NCBI GenBank assembly: GCA_049513055.1
Contig: JBEKWN010000049.1
Coordinates: forward strand, 1 to 64,000
Direction of reading: 5' to 3'
DNA from: UBA1163 sp049513055
GTDB lineage: Bacteria; Desulfobacterota; BSN033; UBA1163
DNA length: 64,000 nucleotides
Shown here: positions 8,915 through 17,735 of the stretch, piece after piece
Layout: each line of letters opens with the position of its first letter
Numbering within the stretch: the stretch's first letter is position 1
Notes under the pieces: generated by a model
The model's input: the letters and a program-made list of their open reading frames with translations, nothing else
Told to the model about the DNA's origin: nothing
Databases searched by the model: none
Made by a program: the position numbers and the translations under genes

Positions 8915-9525
8915 TCCAACTTCTTTCCTTTTAAGAATTGGGCTAATGGTTTAATCTCCACCCCCTCTGGAGCGACCCACTGAAAGGCATCCTTCGGCAG
9001 GGATTGATTGATGGAAATTTCCTTCAATTTGACATCGACGCGGGTCTCCTTATCCGGTATCTCAAACCGAATCCGGTCTGGAACATCGCTGCCTTCAGGC
9101 TTTTCTATAGAAATCTTAATATTTGTCTTGGCGATCAGATCTCTAAATTCTGAAATTTCCCCGGTATAGGCCCTATTCTGTAAAGGGCTGAAAAGGAAGA
9201 ATTCCCCGCCTCGGTAAAGGGCGTCAAACACACCCATTCCAAAGGGATGATAGCCCAGGATGCGAAGCTTATCCGGTTTCTCATAGAGGATGATTCCGTT
9301 GAGAAGAAATTTCAACTCCTCACCTTTTCTCACGGTGTCAAGACGAATCGAGGCCTTTGCCTGGAGAGATTCTGCAGAGGAGAAGGCTTCAAGAAGTGTA
9401 GCCATGGGATCCTTAACAGGAGGTGCCTCTATGGAAGGAATCTTCGCAACTTTCTTGGGACACCCCGGGAGAAAGAGTACCGAGAGAAAGAGACTCAGAA
9501 TCACAAACCAGGGTTTTCGGATCAT
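8911..9525 (-). CDS. Outer-membrane lipoprotein, LolA/LolB-like (DUF4292-type)
   Basis: The ATG at 9525 follows AGGAG with a good spacing; an upstream in-frame start at 9546 lies inside the previous gene. A lipoprotein signal ends in the lipobox LPGC. The mature part reads SAESLQAKASIRLDTVRKGEE, LNGIILYEKPDKLRILGYHP and FEIPDKETRVDVKLKEI, the beta-rich pattern of the LolA/LolB superfamily that wraps lipid. One base separates it from the upstream oxidoreductase. A second LolA-like gene lies in the ketosynthase part of the locus at 15358. It probably handles a lipid product at the outer membrane; this is inference. Confidence 0.75.
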   Translation of the reverse strand: MIRKPWFVILSLFLSVLFLPGCPKKVAKIPSIEAPPVKDPMATLLEAFSSAESLQAKASIRLDTVRKGEELKFLLNGIILYEKPDKLRILGYHPFGMGVFDALYRGGEFFLFSPLQNRAYTGEISEFRDLIAKTNIKISIEKPEGSDVPDRIRFEIPDKETRVDVKLKEISINQSLPKDAFQWVAPEGVEIKPLAQFLKGKKLE

Positions 9526-9526
9526 T

Positions 9527-11017
9527 TCAGAATTCTCCTTTCGCAAAACGGTTCAGTACAGCTTCTGCAGTTAATTCCCCTGAGGCCACCACTCCAGCTA
9601 TCCCTCCTCCAGGAGATGTCCAATGTCCAGTAAGATAAAGATTTGGGATGGGGGTGGTGCGCGAAAGACGATAGATCCCAGATTGCCTCGGGATCTGTGC
9701 CCATCCATAGGCTGCACCCCACCGATTTCGAGTCCATTGCTCAATCGTTTTCGGGGTGGTCTCTATTTTGACCACGATCCGCTTCTCCAGATTAGGGATG
9801 AATGTCGATGCCTTGTGGATAAGGCGTTGGGAGAGTTCGTCTTTAATTTTCCGATCCCAATCCGGACTGAAGCGATAAGAGGTTTTACAGCTCAGGCAGA
9901 GTGTATTTTTGCCCTTGGGTGCATGGGATGGATTGACTTTCGATGGAGCGAGGAGGTAGAAGGGAGCCTTCTCTGAAATTCGATTTTCGTAGAGAGATTG
10001 AAATTCTTCTTTGAGTTGATCTTCGAAAAAGACCTCATTATTTGAAACGGAAAGTTCATCCAACCCCCCTTCGATTCCCAGATAAAGGATAAAATAAGAA
10101 AGAGAAGGCATCATCCCCTTTAATTTTGATCGAAAGCCACTTGGGATGTGGTCCTCTCCGATGAGGTCTGAAAATGTGCTATGGGCATCGATATTAGAAA
10201 TGACGACCTTCCCCGTCATCTCCTGACCATCCTTTAACCGCACACCGATCGCCTTCTTCTCTCCGATCAGAATTTTTTGAACCTCATGGCCAGTTAGGAT
10301 TTGTCCTCCCATCTTCTCAAGGGCCTCTCCCATTTTAAGAGGGAGTTGTTCTACTCTTCCCTCAACGCAGGAGACACCGTAATTGAAATAAGACATCTCA
10401 ATGCCGGCCATTCCCACTGCAGAGATTTCCTCTGGGGGAAGCAGCGCATAAGAACTTCGTATCGAGAGGAGGGTTTTCAAAAAGGGATGGAAAATAAATT
10501 CGTTGAGAAGTTCCCCATAAGTCTTATCCTTATATCGCGAGAGAAAAGGATATTGGGATAAAAAGGAAGAAGGTTCAAACCAATTAAGAGAGGATGGAAT
10601 ATTGGAAAATTCTTCGAAGATTTTTCTTAGAACAGCATAAACTTCTTCAATTCCCTTTCTCTCCTTTGGGAAAAGGGAGGAGAGGTTTTCGATGTGGGTT
10701 TCCATTCTGGAGGATTGACTCACTTTCCGATCCGGAAAGTGATATTCTCTTGCGGGCTCGAGGGAAATGAAACGGATTTGATCTAATAGGTTTAATTCCT
10801 TCAGGAGATTCCATATTCTTCCACCTTCCTGACATTCACCTATTGACTGCACAGAGAGATCGAAGGAAAATCCATCCTTCTCAAAAGAGGTGCAGCACCC
10901 GCCCACTTTCTGATTCTTCTCAATCATCAGGACCTTCAGTCCCTTTGGGGCGAGAACACAACCGCAGGTAAGGCCTGCCATTCCTCCTCCGATGATGATC
11001 ACATCCTTATCAGGCAT
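9527..11017 (-). CDS. CrtI/phytoene-desaturase-like FAD oxidoreductase
   Basis: The N terminus has the FAD-binding signature IIIGGGMAGLTCGCVLA, followed by MIEKNQKVGGCCTSFEKDGF. The C terminus has LYLTGHWTSPGGGIAGVVASG, the second FAD-binding motif of the phytoene desaturase/carotenoid isomerase family. The length of 496 residues is normal. No phytoene synthase or other carotenoid gene is present, so the substrate is probably not phytoene; relatives act as desaturases or isomerases on polyenes and on retinol. It opens the three-gene minus-strand unit that continues with the lipoprotein and the radical SAM enzyme. Confidence 0.85.
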   Translation of the reverse strand: MPDKDVIIIGGGMAGLTCGCVLAPKGLKVLMIEKNQKVGGCCTSFEKDGFSFDLSVQSIGECQEGGRIWNLLKELNLLDQIRFISLEPAREYHFPDRKVSQSSRMETHIENLSSLFPKERKGIEEVYAVLRKIFEEFSNIPSSLNWFEPSSFLSQYPFLSRYKDKTYGELLNEFIFHPFLKTLLSIRSSYALLPPEEISAVGMAGIEMSYFNYGVSCVEGRVEQLPLKMGEALEKMGGQILTGHEVQKILIGEKKAIGVRLKDGQEMTGKVVISNIDAHSTFSDLIGEDHIPSGFRSKLKGMMPSLSYFILYLGIEGGLDELSVSNNEVFFEDQLKEEFQSLYENRISEKAPFYLLAPSKVNPSHAPKGKNTLCLSCKTSYRFSPDWDRKIKDELSQRLIHKASTFIPNLEKRIVVKIETTPKTIEQWTRNRWGAAYGWAQIPRQSGIYRLSRTTPIPNLYLTGHWTSPGGGIAGVVASGELTAEAVLNRFAKGEF

Positions 11018-11130
11018 GATTCAAAAGTATAACACAGCATTTCGTCTTTAGTCGAATCGTCTCTTTTTTACAAATCATTAAGTAGCTGAAAAAACTTGAT
11101 CGTTTTACAATAGGGCAGGCGAGGTCTGAT

Positions 11131-11982
11131 ATGAGTGGAAATAGAAAATTTATCTCAGGAATCGTTCCCCCTGAAGAGCGATCTGAGCCTGCCTGGTGGT
11201 TTGCCTTCCAGGAGAGTAAACTCCTCGTTTATCAGGAATCTTCCGGAGTCAACCTCCCATGCATTGTCGATTTTGTAGAGTTGGGATTGAAAACTTTGCG
11301 GGAGCACTACCTGGGCCGATTCGATAATCGGCCTTGCTATGCTGTCGAAGTGGTTGAAGGAACAACTCCGCCAGCGGGGATGACTTTTGAAGGGTTACGT
11401 CAGGTATACGGTTGTTTGGATGAAGACCTGTTCTGGATCGCAGCCCGGGCAGTTCAAATTGTGGATTGGGATAGGACACACCAGTTTTGTGGCCGATGTG
11501 GAGCTCAGTTAAGAACCAAGCCCATTGAACGAGCTAAAGAATGTCCCCAATGCGGTCTGCTTCATTTCCCGCGTCTGGCTCCAGCGATTATTGTCCTTGT
11601 CGAGCGAGGGAACAAATTGCTTCTGGCTCGGTCCCGTCACTTTATGCCAGGGATGTACAGCGTCCTCGCCGGATTTGTAGAACCTGGGGAGTCACTGGAA
11701 GAGGCAGTGGTGCGCGAGGTGAAAGAGGAAGTCAGAATTTCCGTTAAAGACATTAAATATTTTGGGAGCCAGCCCTGGCCTTTTCCCCATTCTCTAATGA
11801 TTGGATTTACAGCCACTTATGCAGGCGGTGAAATTTCACTTGATGATGAGGAGATTGAAGATGCCGGCTGGTTCACAATTGACAACTTACCACGCATTCC
11901 TGGAAAAATCAGTATTGCCCGCAAACTAATAGACTGGTTTGTTCACAAACAATGGGGGTATCCAAACCTGAATGACAAATGA
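11131..11982 (+). CDS. nudC: NAD(+)/NADH diphosphatase (NudC)
   Basis: The protein has the zinc ribbon CGRCGAQL...CPQCG, the Nudix box GFVEPGESLEEAVVREVKEE and, shortly after, SQPWPFPHSLM, the QPWPFPxS motif that separates NADH diphosphatases from other Nudix enzymes. The length of 283 residues is a little above the E. coli enzyme. It hydrolyses NAD(H) to NMN(H) and AMP and, in some bacteria, removes NAD caps from RNA. It lies on the plus strand between two minus-strand blocks. Confidence 0.93.
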   Translation: MSGNRKFISGIVPPEERSEPAWWFAFQESKLLVYQESSGVNLPCIVDFVELGLKTLREHYLGRFDNRPCYAVEVVEGTTPPAGMTFEGLRQVYGCLDEDLFWIAARAVQIVDWDRTHQFCGRCGAQLRTKPIERAKECPQCGLLHFPRLAPAIIVLVERGNKLLLARSRHFMPGMYSVLAGFVEPGESLEEAVVREVKEEVRISVKDIKYFGSQPWPFPHSLMIGFTATYAGGEISLDDEEIEDAGWFTIDNLPRIPGKISIARKLIDWFVHKQWGYPNLNDK

Positions 11983-12015
11983 AGTTGCAACCTCCTATGA
12001 TATGACCTATTTCCA

Positions 12016-12152
12016 TTGACCCATTCGGCGGCGCCAAGCACCGCTCTTTAGGGCGGCGTTTAATGCGTCGCTCAGGGTCAACCCTGAGCCCTCGGCCTGA
12101 GCTCGGGCTGAAGGCAAGCCCCAGCATTTATGTGGAGAGTCGAAGGGTTGAC
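12016..12152 (+). repeat. Dispersed repeat, copy A
   Basis: About 137 bases starting TTGACCCATTCGGCGGCG and ending CGAAGGGTTGAC. At 12070-12089 it holds GCTCAGGGT-CA-ACCCTGAGC, a hairpin with a two-base centre. It matches the element at 60245-60406 at both ends and at the core, and more loosely the inverted element at 25641-25755. Confidence 0.7.
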
Positions 12153-12182
12153 TTTTTAAAATAGATAATTTAAGTCCCTCCC

Positions 12183-12788
12183 ATGAGAATTGATCTACAC
12201 TGCCATACTAAATATTCAGGCGATAATTACCTTGAGCCTGAGGAATTAATAGAACAGGCCATCAAGATGAATCTGGAGGGTGTTTGCCTTACCGAACATC
12301 ACTCGATAATCCCTTTGTGGCCTTTGGAAAAAATCAGTATCCCTGAAGGCTTTTATGTTTTCAGGGGCGTCGAAATATCAACCGATCGGGGGCACCTGCT
12401 GGTCTATGGATTAGAAGATGACTCCTGGAACATATGGTCCAGCCATACTTATTTGAATGCTTTCCAGGTAATAGAAAATGTTCACCGTCTTGGCGGCATC
12501 TGTGTGCCAGCCCATCCGTTTAGAGGTTGGGATTCCTTTGGTAAAGATGTTTTCAGAATGGATGGCTTTGATGCCATCGAGACCCACAACGGTCTCGACT
12601 TAGAGAATATGAACCAAAAGGCCATCCATGTCGCCAGACTGAGAAATCTTCCTTCAATAGGGGGAAGTGATTGCCATCAAAAAGCGCAGGTAGGCAGGGC
12701 CTTCACCGAGTTTAAAAATTCTGTACACACGATCGATGGGTTGATTGAAGAAATAAAAAAGGGAAACTGTAAAGGAATGACCCTATAA
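12183..12788 (+). CDS. PHP-domain metal-dependent phosphoesterase
   Basis: The 201-residue protein has the PHP motifs in order: LHCHTKYSGD at the N terminus, CLTEHHS, a GVEIST, PAHPFRGWD and GGSDCHQ near the end. These His, Asp, Glu and Cys residues bind the metals in this fold. It is a single-domain PHP protein, like histidinol-phosphatase-type or nucleotide phosphoesterases, and the substrate cannot be told. The ATG at 12183 follows a CTCCC-rich leader without a strong ribosome site. Confidence 0.85.
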   Translation: MRIDLHCHTKYSGDNYLEPEELIEQAIKMNLEGVCLTEHHSIIPLWPLEKISIPEGFYVFRGVEISTDRGHLLVYGLEDDSWNIWSSHTYLNAFQVIENVHRLGGICVPAHPFRGWDSFGKDVFRMDGFDAIETHNGLDLENMNQKAIHVARLRNLPSIGGSDCHQKAQVGRAFTEFKNSVHTIDGLIEEIKKGNCKGMTL

Positions 12789-12833
12789 TAATTTGTAATT
12801 GGAGGACAGGTTCATATTTTTTAAAAAGTGAAT

Positions 12834-14069
12834 TCATGAATCCATGTGTTCATATCGTTTGAACCAGAGAGAAATATTTGATCCGCCATTGGAGCAGCCA
12901 TTGAGCAGTGCAGATCTTATCTCCTTCTTTTTTGACTGACCGAGGACTAAATTTAAATCACACTGTGAATCGATATGCTTTGTTCCAATGGTTGGAGGGA
13001 TCATCCCGTGGGAAAGAGACAAAACCACTCCGCAGGCCCTGATTCCTCCTGAACCGTCGAACTCCCCGAGCATTGACTTGAGACTACTTACAGAAATTTC
13101 TTTTGCCCTTTTTCCAAAAACCTTTTTAATCGCAACAGCTTCTGCCCGATCCAGATCAGGAGTGGAATTAGCGGCTGCTGAAATATAATCAACTATCTGA
13201 ACCTCCTTAGCTGCCAAAGACATCGCCCTGGCAATTGAATCTCCTTTAAGATCGTACCGGAGAAGTCCATCTGTGCTCCCGGAAAGCCCGACACCAGCCA
13301 TCTCAGCATAGATTTCGGCTCCCCTCTTTTTCGCATGCTCCAATGTCTCTAAGACAAGGATTCCACTTCCTTCTCCCAGGACAATCCCATTTCGGTCCTG
13401 ACCAAAGGGCCTCATCCCTTCTACACCTTTCCTTCTCCCCGGGGATAGGGCCCCAAGCATCGAATAGACATGATAGAGAGGCTCACTCAACTCATCGCCT
13501 CCTCCTGCAAAGATGACATCTGCCTTTCCTTCTCTCAAGAGATGGTAAGCAAAAGTCATGGCCATCTCTGTGGAGGATTCTTTATGGGAGAAAGTGATGT
13601 TCACTCCCTTGATGCCATATTCGATGGCACAGTGGCTCGTGATGGCATTGGGTACAGCTGTTTGGAAAAGCAAGGGCGCAGCTCCAATCGGTCCCTCTTT
13701 TAAAAGAGAACGGAAGAACTGGTCTACGGTATCTGAACTTCCCAGGCCTGTACCAATTGAAATTCCTAATCGACTAGAATCCTCTTCCTTCAGGTTGAGA
13801 CCTGAATCGTCTATCGCTAATCGGACAGCTGAGACGACAATTTTCCCGATCCGATCCATCCTTCTGAGATTAGCGGGCTTGATGAAAGCCTTAAAATCGA
13901 TCTCCGGGAGTTGAGCTCCCAATCGAGAACGGTAGGAACTCACATCAAACCCTTGAATCGGTTTGATCCCGGAGATTCCTCGAAGACAATTTTCCCAGAA
14001 CGCCTCCTTACCAACGCCAATAGAGGAAACAATTCCCAAACCTGTAATGACAATGCGATGGTCTTTCAT
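12834..14069 (-). CDS. Ketosynthase-like chain-length-factor homologue, catalytic triad lost
   Basis: The 411-residue protein has the full beta-ketoacyl-ACP synthase II fold (ITGLGIVSSIG at the N terminus, VFAGGGDELSEP, LGEGSGILVLETLEHA). By hand alignment to FabF the nucleophilic Cys position is Glu (SHKESSTEMA), the first His motif NAHGT is replaced by SAAANST and the second, GHSLG, by GEFDG. All three catalytic residues are therefore gone, as in chain length factors that partner an active ketosynthase in type II polyketide systems, where Gln usually replaces Cys. It lies 74 bases after the active ketosynthase gene on the same strand, so a heterodimer is likely. Confidence 0.85.
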   Translation of the reverse strand: MKDHRIVITGLGIVSSIGVGKEAFWENCLRGISGIKPIQGFDVSSYRSRLGAQLPEIDFKAFIKPANLRRMDRIGKIVVSAVRLAIDDSGLNLKEEDSSRLGISIGTGLGSSDTVDQFFRSLLKEGPIGAAPLLFQTAVPNAITSHCAIEYGIKGVNITFSHKESSTEMAMTFAYHLLREGKADVIFAGGGDELSEPLYHVYSMLGALSPGRRKGVEGMRPFGQDRNGIVLGEGSGILVLETLEHAKKRGAEIYAEMAGVGLSGSTDGLLRYDLKGDSIARAMSLAAKEVQIVDYISAAANSTPDLDRAEAVAIKKVFGKRAKEISVSSLKSMLGEFDGSGGIRACGVVLSLSHGMIPPTIGTKHIDSQCDLNLVLGQSKKKEIRSALLNGCSNGGSNISLWFKRYEHMDS

Positions 14070-14143
14070 AATGAAATTCTCAATTCGGAGTTTAGAATTC
14101 GGAGTTCGGAGAGTTTAAAATACTCCGAACTAATCACTCCAAA
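14070..14143. repeat. Word-repeat intergenic hairpin (attcggag words)
   Basis: The gap between the active ketosynthase and its degenerate homologue is built of ATTCGGAGTT-like words and their complement (AATACTCCGAACTAATCACTCC), giving an imperfect hairpin. No start or regulatory site other than this is seen. Confidence 0.55.
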
Positions 14144-15361
14144 CTACTTATTATATTTTCTAAACACCAGACACACATTGTTGCCTCCGAAGGCAAATGA
14201 ATTTGAGAGGGCAACCTGAACATCCTTTTTGATGGATTGATTGGGTGTATAATTCAGATCGCAAAGGGGATCTGGTACTTCGTAATGAATCGTTGGAGGA
14301 ATGATCCCTGTCTCCAGGGTCCTGACGGTTGCCACAGCTTCAATGCCGCCTGCAGAGCCGAGGCAATGTCCCACCATGGACTTGATTCCACTGATGGGAA
14401 TCTCTTTTGCCCTTTCTCCAAAAACCCGTTTAATCCCTCGTGTCTCGGCAATGTCATTAAAGGGTGTAGCTGTACCATGGGCATTGATGGTATCGACCTC
14501 TCCCGCGGAAACCTCAGCATGGCCTAAAGCAATGCGTATCACTCTTTCCACACCCTCTCCATTGGGCTCTGGTGCGGTGAGATGATAGGCATCGGCGCAG
14601 ATTCCATATCCTAAAAACTCTGCGTGGATCGGGGCCTCTCTCTTTAAAGCATGCTCCAGTTCTTCAAGGATGAGGATGCCAGCTCCTTCGCCAATGACCA
14701 AACCCTGTCTTCTTTTATCGAACGGTTTGCAACTTTCAGGATCAACCAACTTCAGACTGCTAAATCCACTGTAGGAGACCTCGCAAAGAGAATCACTTCC
14801 CCCCGTCACCATCACATCAGCCAAACCCATTTGAATCATCTCATAGGCCACTCCTATGGAGGCAGAACTCGAAGAGCAGACCGTTGCTGTGGTCGTCCGG
14901 GGACCTTTCAGACCTGATTCAATGGCGATGTGGTCTGTAGTGGTAGCGAGGGAATAAGAGATGAGAAGCGAAGGAGAGGACTTCTTCGTTCCTTGATAAA
15001 AATCTCTAAAATATTTTTCGACTGAGAGAATGCCGCCAGAGCCTGCTCCCAATACCACCCCTACCCTTTCCTTGTCATGCGAATCCTGGTTAAGGCGAGC
15101 AGATTTCCAAGCTTCTCTAAATGCGATCAGGCCGAATTGATCACATCGGGAGAGGCGCCGAATCTCCTTTTTTGAAAAATGGGCCTCAGGGTCCAAATGG
15201 GAAACCTCTGCAGCAATCTTTGTCCGGTAGGCAGAGGGATCGAAGACCGTGATCTCCTTTGTCCCATCTTTCCCTTCGGTGAGGGAGTTCCAGAACTCAG
15301 GGAGGCCATTTCCCACGGCACTGACCACACCCAGACCTGTGATAACAACCCGCTTCCTCAT
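14144..15361 (-). CDS. Beta-ketoacyl-ACP synthase (KAS II type), active
   Basis: The 405-residue protein carries the complete Cys-His-His triad: Cys in TATVCSSSSASIG, His in NAHGTATPFND and His in MVGHCLGSAGGIEA, with the closing NSFAFGGNNV loop. It condenses acyl groups with malonyl-ACP. The start overlaps the stop of the LolA-like gene by four bases, and that gene overlaps the methyltransferase upstream in the same way, so the three are translationally coupled. Its company (two degenerate homologues, a dehydratase, LolA) points to a dedicated polyketide or polyene pathway rather than to ordinary fatty acid synthesis. Confidence 0.92.
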   Translation of the reverse strand: MRKRVVITGLGVVSAVGNGLPEFWNSLTEGKDGTKEITVFDPSAYRTKIAAEVSHLDPEAHFSKKEIRRLSRCDQFGLIAFREAWKSARLNQDSHDKERVGVVLGAGSGGILSVEKYFRDFYQGTKKSSPSLLISYSLATTTDHIAIESGLKGPRTTTATVCSSSSASIGVAYEMIQMGLADVMVTGGSDSLCEVSYSGFSSLKLVDPESCKPFDKRRQGLVIGEGAGILILEELEHALKREAPIHAEFLGYGICADAYHLTAPEPNGEGVERVIRIALGHAEVSAGEVDTINAHGTATPFNDIAETRGIKRVFGERAKEIPISGIKSMVGHCLGSAGGIEAVATVRTLETGIIPPTIHYEVPDPLCDLNYTPNQSIKKDVQVALSNSFAFGGNNVCLVFRKYNK

Positions 15362-16002
15362 TTCACGTCCGTGATTTTCACATCCTTTGGAAGATGAATC
15401 TCAAAATCTGATTCGGTAAGGCCTGTATTCACCTTCATATTCGAATAACGGATGGAGGTGGTATCTCCATTTTTCTCAACCATGTCCATCCCTATCAACA
15501 TCCAATCCTTCTTCGAAACCCGAAGCCTTGTCTTCACAAAGAGAGGATCTTTCACTTTAGGGATGATCTCCATGACCAAGAAAGATTCCCGGTCTTCCAA
15601 GATCTTCCATTCTGCCAGTTTTTCTTGAAAGGGATCTTTTGAGAAAAGAAGATACCGCTCTGCAATCGGGTTGGAACGGAGAGAATAACGTTCTGCGAGT
15701 TTTTCCTCTTTATAGTAGAGAAGGGCGGTTTTCCCATCGAAGACCATCTGGCTCGATTCTGGATGAAAAAATTCGATGGAGACCTTATCCGGTTTCTTAA
15801 ATCGAATTTTTCCTCTCGAGATGATCTTCTCCTTCAGGAGAGAGAGTTTCTTCTCTTGATGAATGTCTGCAGAAAAGTCCTTTGTTTTCTCCTGAATTTC
15901 TCTCAAGCGCTTAACCACCTCATCGGCGCTTATTGGCGCTGCCCCCTTGGCAGTAAGGGGTATCCAAAGGAGAGAAACAAGGATCAAAAGCCAAATTTTC
16001 AT
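15358..16002 (-). CDS. LolA-like periplasmic lipoprotein/lipid carrier
   Basis: A signal peptide (MKIWLLILVSLLWIPLTAKGA) is followed by VVKRLREIQEKTKDFSADIHQEK, IRFKKPDKVSIEFFHPESSQMVFDG and a C-terminal MDMVEKNGDTTSIRYSNMKVN, the order of elements in outer-membrane carrier LolA. The length is 214 residues, as expected. It is coupled by four-base overlaps to a methyltransferase and to the active ketosynthase. LolA paralogues occur in aryl-polyene-type clusters, where they probably move the lipid product rather than ordinary lipoproteins. That reading is inference here. Confidence 0.85.
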   Translation of the reverse strand: MKIWLLILVSLLWIPLTAKGAAPISADEVVKRLREIQEKTKDFSADIHQEKKLSLLKEKIISRGKIRFKKPDKVSIEFFHPESSQMVFDGKTALLYYKEEKLAERYSLRSNPIAERYLLFSKDPFQEKLAEWKILEDRESFLVMEIIPKVKDPLFVKTRLRVSKKDWMLIGMDMVEKNGDTTSIRYSNMKVNTGLTESDFEIHLPKDVKITDVK

Positions 16003-16859
16003 GTTCTCTCCTCTTTAAAGGCAAAGATGGTTTTACTGACTCCGGGAAGAAGGATTTTCTTCAGGCTGAGATAGAAAAGCGCTTCTGAGAGGCTTCCAAA
16101 AAGAACAGAGGCTGTTCGCTTTCCCAGATCACTGGGAAGTGTGTATCCACCGATCAAGTGTTGGCATTTTCCAAACCCAATTCTCTCCAAACATCGCTGA
16201 ATCATCTTCGGCGAGAAATCAGAGAGATGGGCAGGTAGATCGTATAAGCGATTCTTAATGCCAAAAAGTCGAAGGAGATTCTTGATGGGGGTGGTATGAG
16301 GATACCTCAACAGGAGGAGCCCTCCTGGCTTAAGAATGCGGTAGCATTCTTGAAGAAAGGCCATCGGATGGGGAAGATGCTCGATGATATAAAATCCAGT
16401 GACCGCATCAAAATAATTATCTGGAAAACCTACTCTCTCCATAGGTCCAGGATGGAGGGTCAGTCCCAAAACATTCCTTGCATAGTCCATCGCTTTTTTG
16501 GAGATCTCGACACCCATAACATCCCATCCCCTATTCTTCATTTCAGCAAGGAAAAAACCAAAACCAGTCCCCACATCCAAGAGCCGTCCATCTTTTCTAT
16601 ATTGCTTAAGCAGATTTGCCGCCTGATAAAAAATAGGTTTCATCATCTTCTCCCATGACTCAATCGAGGACTCTTCTTCCGGGAGATACTGTTGATAGAA
16701 ATAATGAAGAGATACAATCGTGGGCCGAGGATTGAGGAAGATGAATTGACATGAGGGACACCGGACCATTTGGAAGGGACCCTCCAAGTGGAGAGGCTCC
16801 CCTCTTGATTCTTCGCAGAGGGGACAATTGACTTCCTCCATCTCAAAATCCATTTTCAC
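15999..16859 (-). CDS. SAM methyltransferase with N-terminal zinc ribbon
   Basis: The first 45 residues carry CPLC and, 23 residues later, CPSC (NCPLCEES, VRCPSCQFIFLNPRP), a zinc ribbon seen in a group of class I methyltransferases. Motif I is LLDVGTGFGFFLAEM, with VEIS as the acidic residue, followed by YFDAVTGFYIIEHLPHP and LKPGGLLLLRYPH. The length is 286 residues. It overlaps the LolA-like gene by four bases. The substrate is unknown; methylation of an aryl head group or a lipid intermediate would fit the cluster. Confidence 0.87.
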   Translation of the reverse strand: MKMDFEMEEVNCPLCEESRGEPLHLEGPFQMVRCPSCQFIFLNPRPTIVSLHYFYQQYLPEEESSIESWEKMMKPIFYQAANLLKQYRKDGRLLDVGTGFGFFLAEMKNRGWDVMGVEISKKAMDYARNVLGLTLHPGPMERVGFPDNYFDAVTGFYIIEHLPHPMAFLQECYRILKPGGLLLLRYPHTTPIKNLLRLFGIKNRLYDLPAHLSDFSPKMIQRCLERIGFGKCQHLIGGYTLPSDLGKRTASVLFGSLSEALFYLSLKKILLPGVSKTIFAFKEERT

Positions 16860-16915
16860 CTTCGCGAGAATAGTCAGTAAATAATCCTCCTAAATTCACC
16901 TTTAGTCATCCCCCT

Positions 16916-17620
16916 TCATCCCCCATGACTAAAGTGGGAAAGAGGGGGATCGGGTCTCATTGATTCGATCCACACCTCTACGGTCCGGGTATAAAGTTTC
17001 CAATGCCTCAATCTCGATTGTTCTAAGAACTTCCGAAATTCTTCTATGGTATAGGAAGACCGAATGGATTCTAAAAAACCTCTCCTCGCTTTAGGATGCT
17101 TTCCGAAAAAGGCTTTCCAAAGAAGATTAAAAATTCCGATGAACACGCAAGAGGCATCCCGATGAAAATCAACTATAACAAACGCCCCTCCTTCCTTCAA
17201 GGATCGGGCGACCTCGTTGAAGAAGTCAAGAGGGCGGTCTAAATGGTGAATGGTGTTGATGCAGAGGAGAAGATCGAGAGAATGGTCCTCGACAGGGAGG
17301 GAGTAGGCTGAACCAACCTCGAATTCAATCCTATTGTTTATCCCCTCTTCAATGGCGTTCTTCCTAGCAAGGTCAACCATGACCGGAGAGAGATCAATTC
17401 CTCTAAATCGAATCCCTGGAAGAGCCTTTGATATAAAAATTGGAAAAATTCCAGGGCCTGTTCCGACATCAATGGCCCTTCCCTTCTCAATCTCTTTGGC
17501 CAACACCCGTTTAAGAACCCTCTGGCAAGGGAATCTCATATATCGTTTGGCCATGAGGTTGTAATATTCTGCCAACTCCTGATCTTCAATGATACCGGAC
17601 TCCGAGATGCGCTCTCTCAT
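16916..17620 (-). CDS. Class I SAM methyltransferase
   Basis: This 234-residue protein has motif I AIDVGTGPGIFPIFIS, the acidic GIDLSPVMVDLA, SLDLLLCINTIHHLDRP and a motif III region LKEGGAFVIVDFH. It belongs to the Methyltransf_11/25 group. It is on the same strand as the second methyltransferase, 56 bases upstream. The substrate cannot be read from the sequence. Confidence 0.85.
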   Translation of the reverse strand: MRERISESGIIEDQELAEYYNLMAKRYMRFPCQRVLKRVLAKEIEKGRAIDVGTGPGIFPIFISKALPGIRFRGIDLSPVMVDLARKNAIEEGINNRIEFEVGSAYSLPVEDHSLDLLLCINTIHHLDRPLDFFNEVARSLKEGGAFVIVDFHRDASCVFIGIFNLLWKAFFGKHPKARRGFLESIRSSYTIEEFRKFLEQSRLRHWKLYTRTVEVWIESMRPDPPLSHFSHGG

Positions 17621-17735
17621 TGACTTAAAAGTCCTCCCAAGGATTTCAGGATTTTAGGGTGCAAGGGTGCAAGGGTTTAATTTAAAAACTTCACTAGAAC
17701 CCTTGACCACTTGACTCCTTAAACCCTTGCCCTTT
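17621..17735. repeat. Word-repeat hairpin (gcaaggg words)
   Basis: GTGCAAGGGTGCAAGGGTTTA is answered by AACCCTTGACC and TTAAACCCTTGCCC downstream, giving an imperfect inverted arrangement. It reaches into the last codons of the dehydratase gene, so part of that protein's C terminus is repeat-derived. Confidence 0.5.

Noticed and set aside
7595..11017. A carotenoid biosynthesis operon
   Set aside because: Only the desaturase-like flavoenzyme is present. No phytoene synthase, cyclase or geranylgeranyl synthase is in the window.
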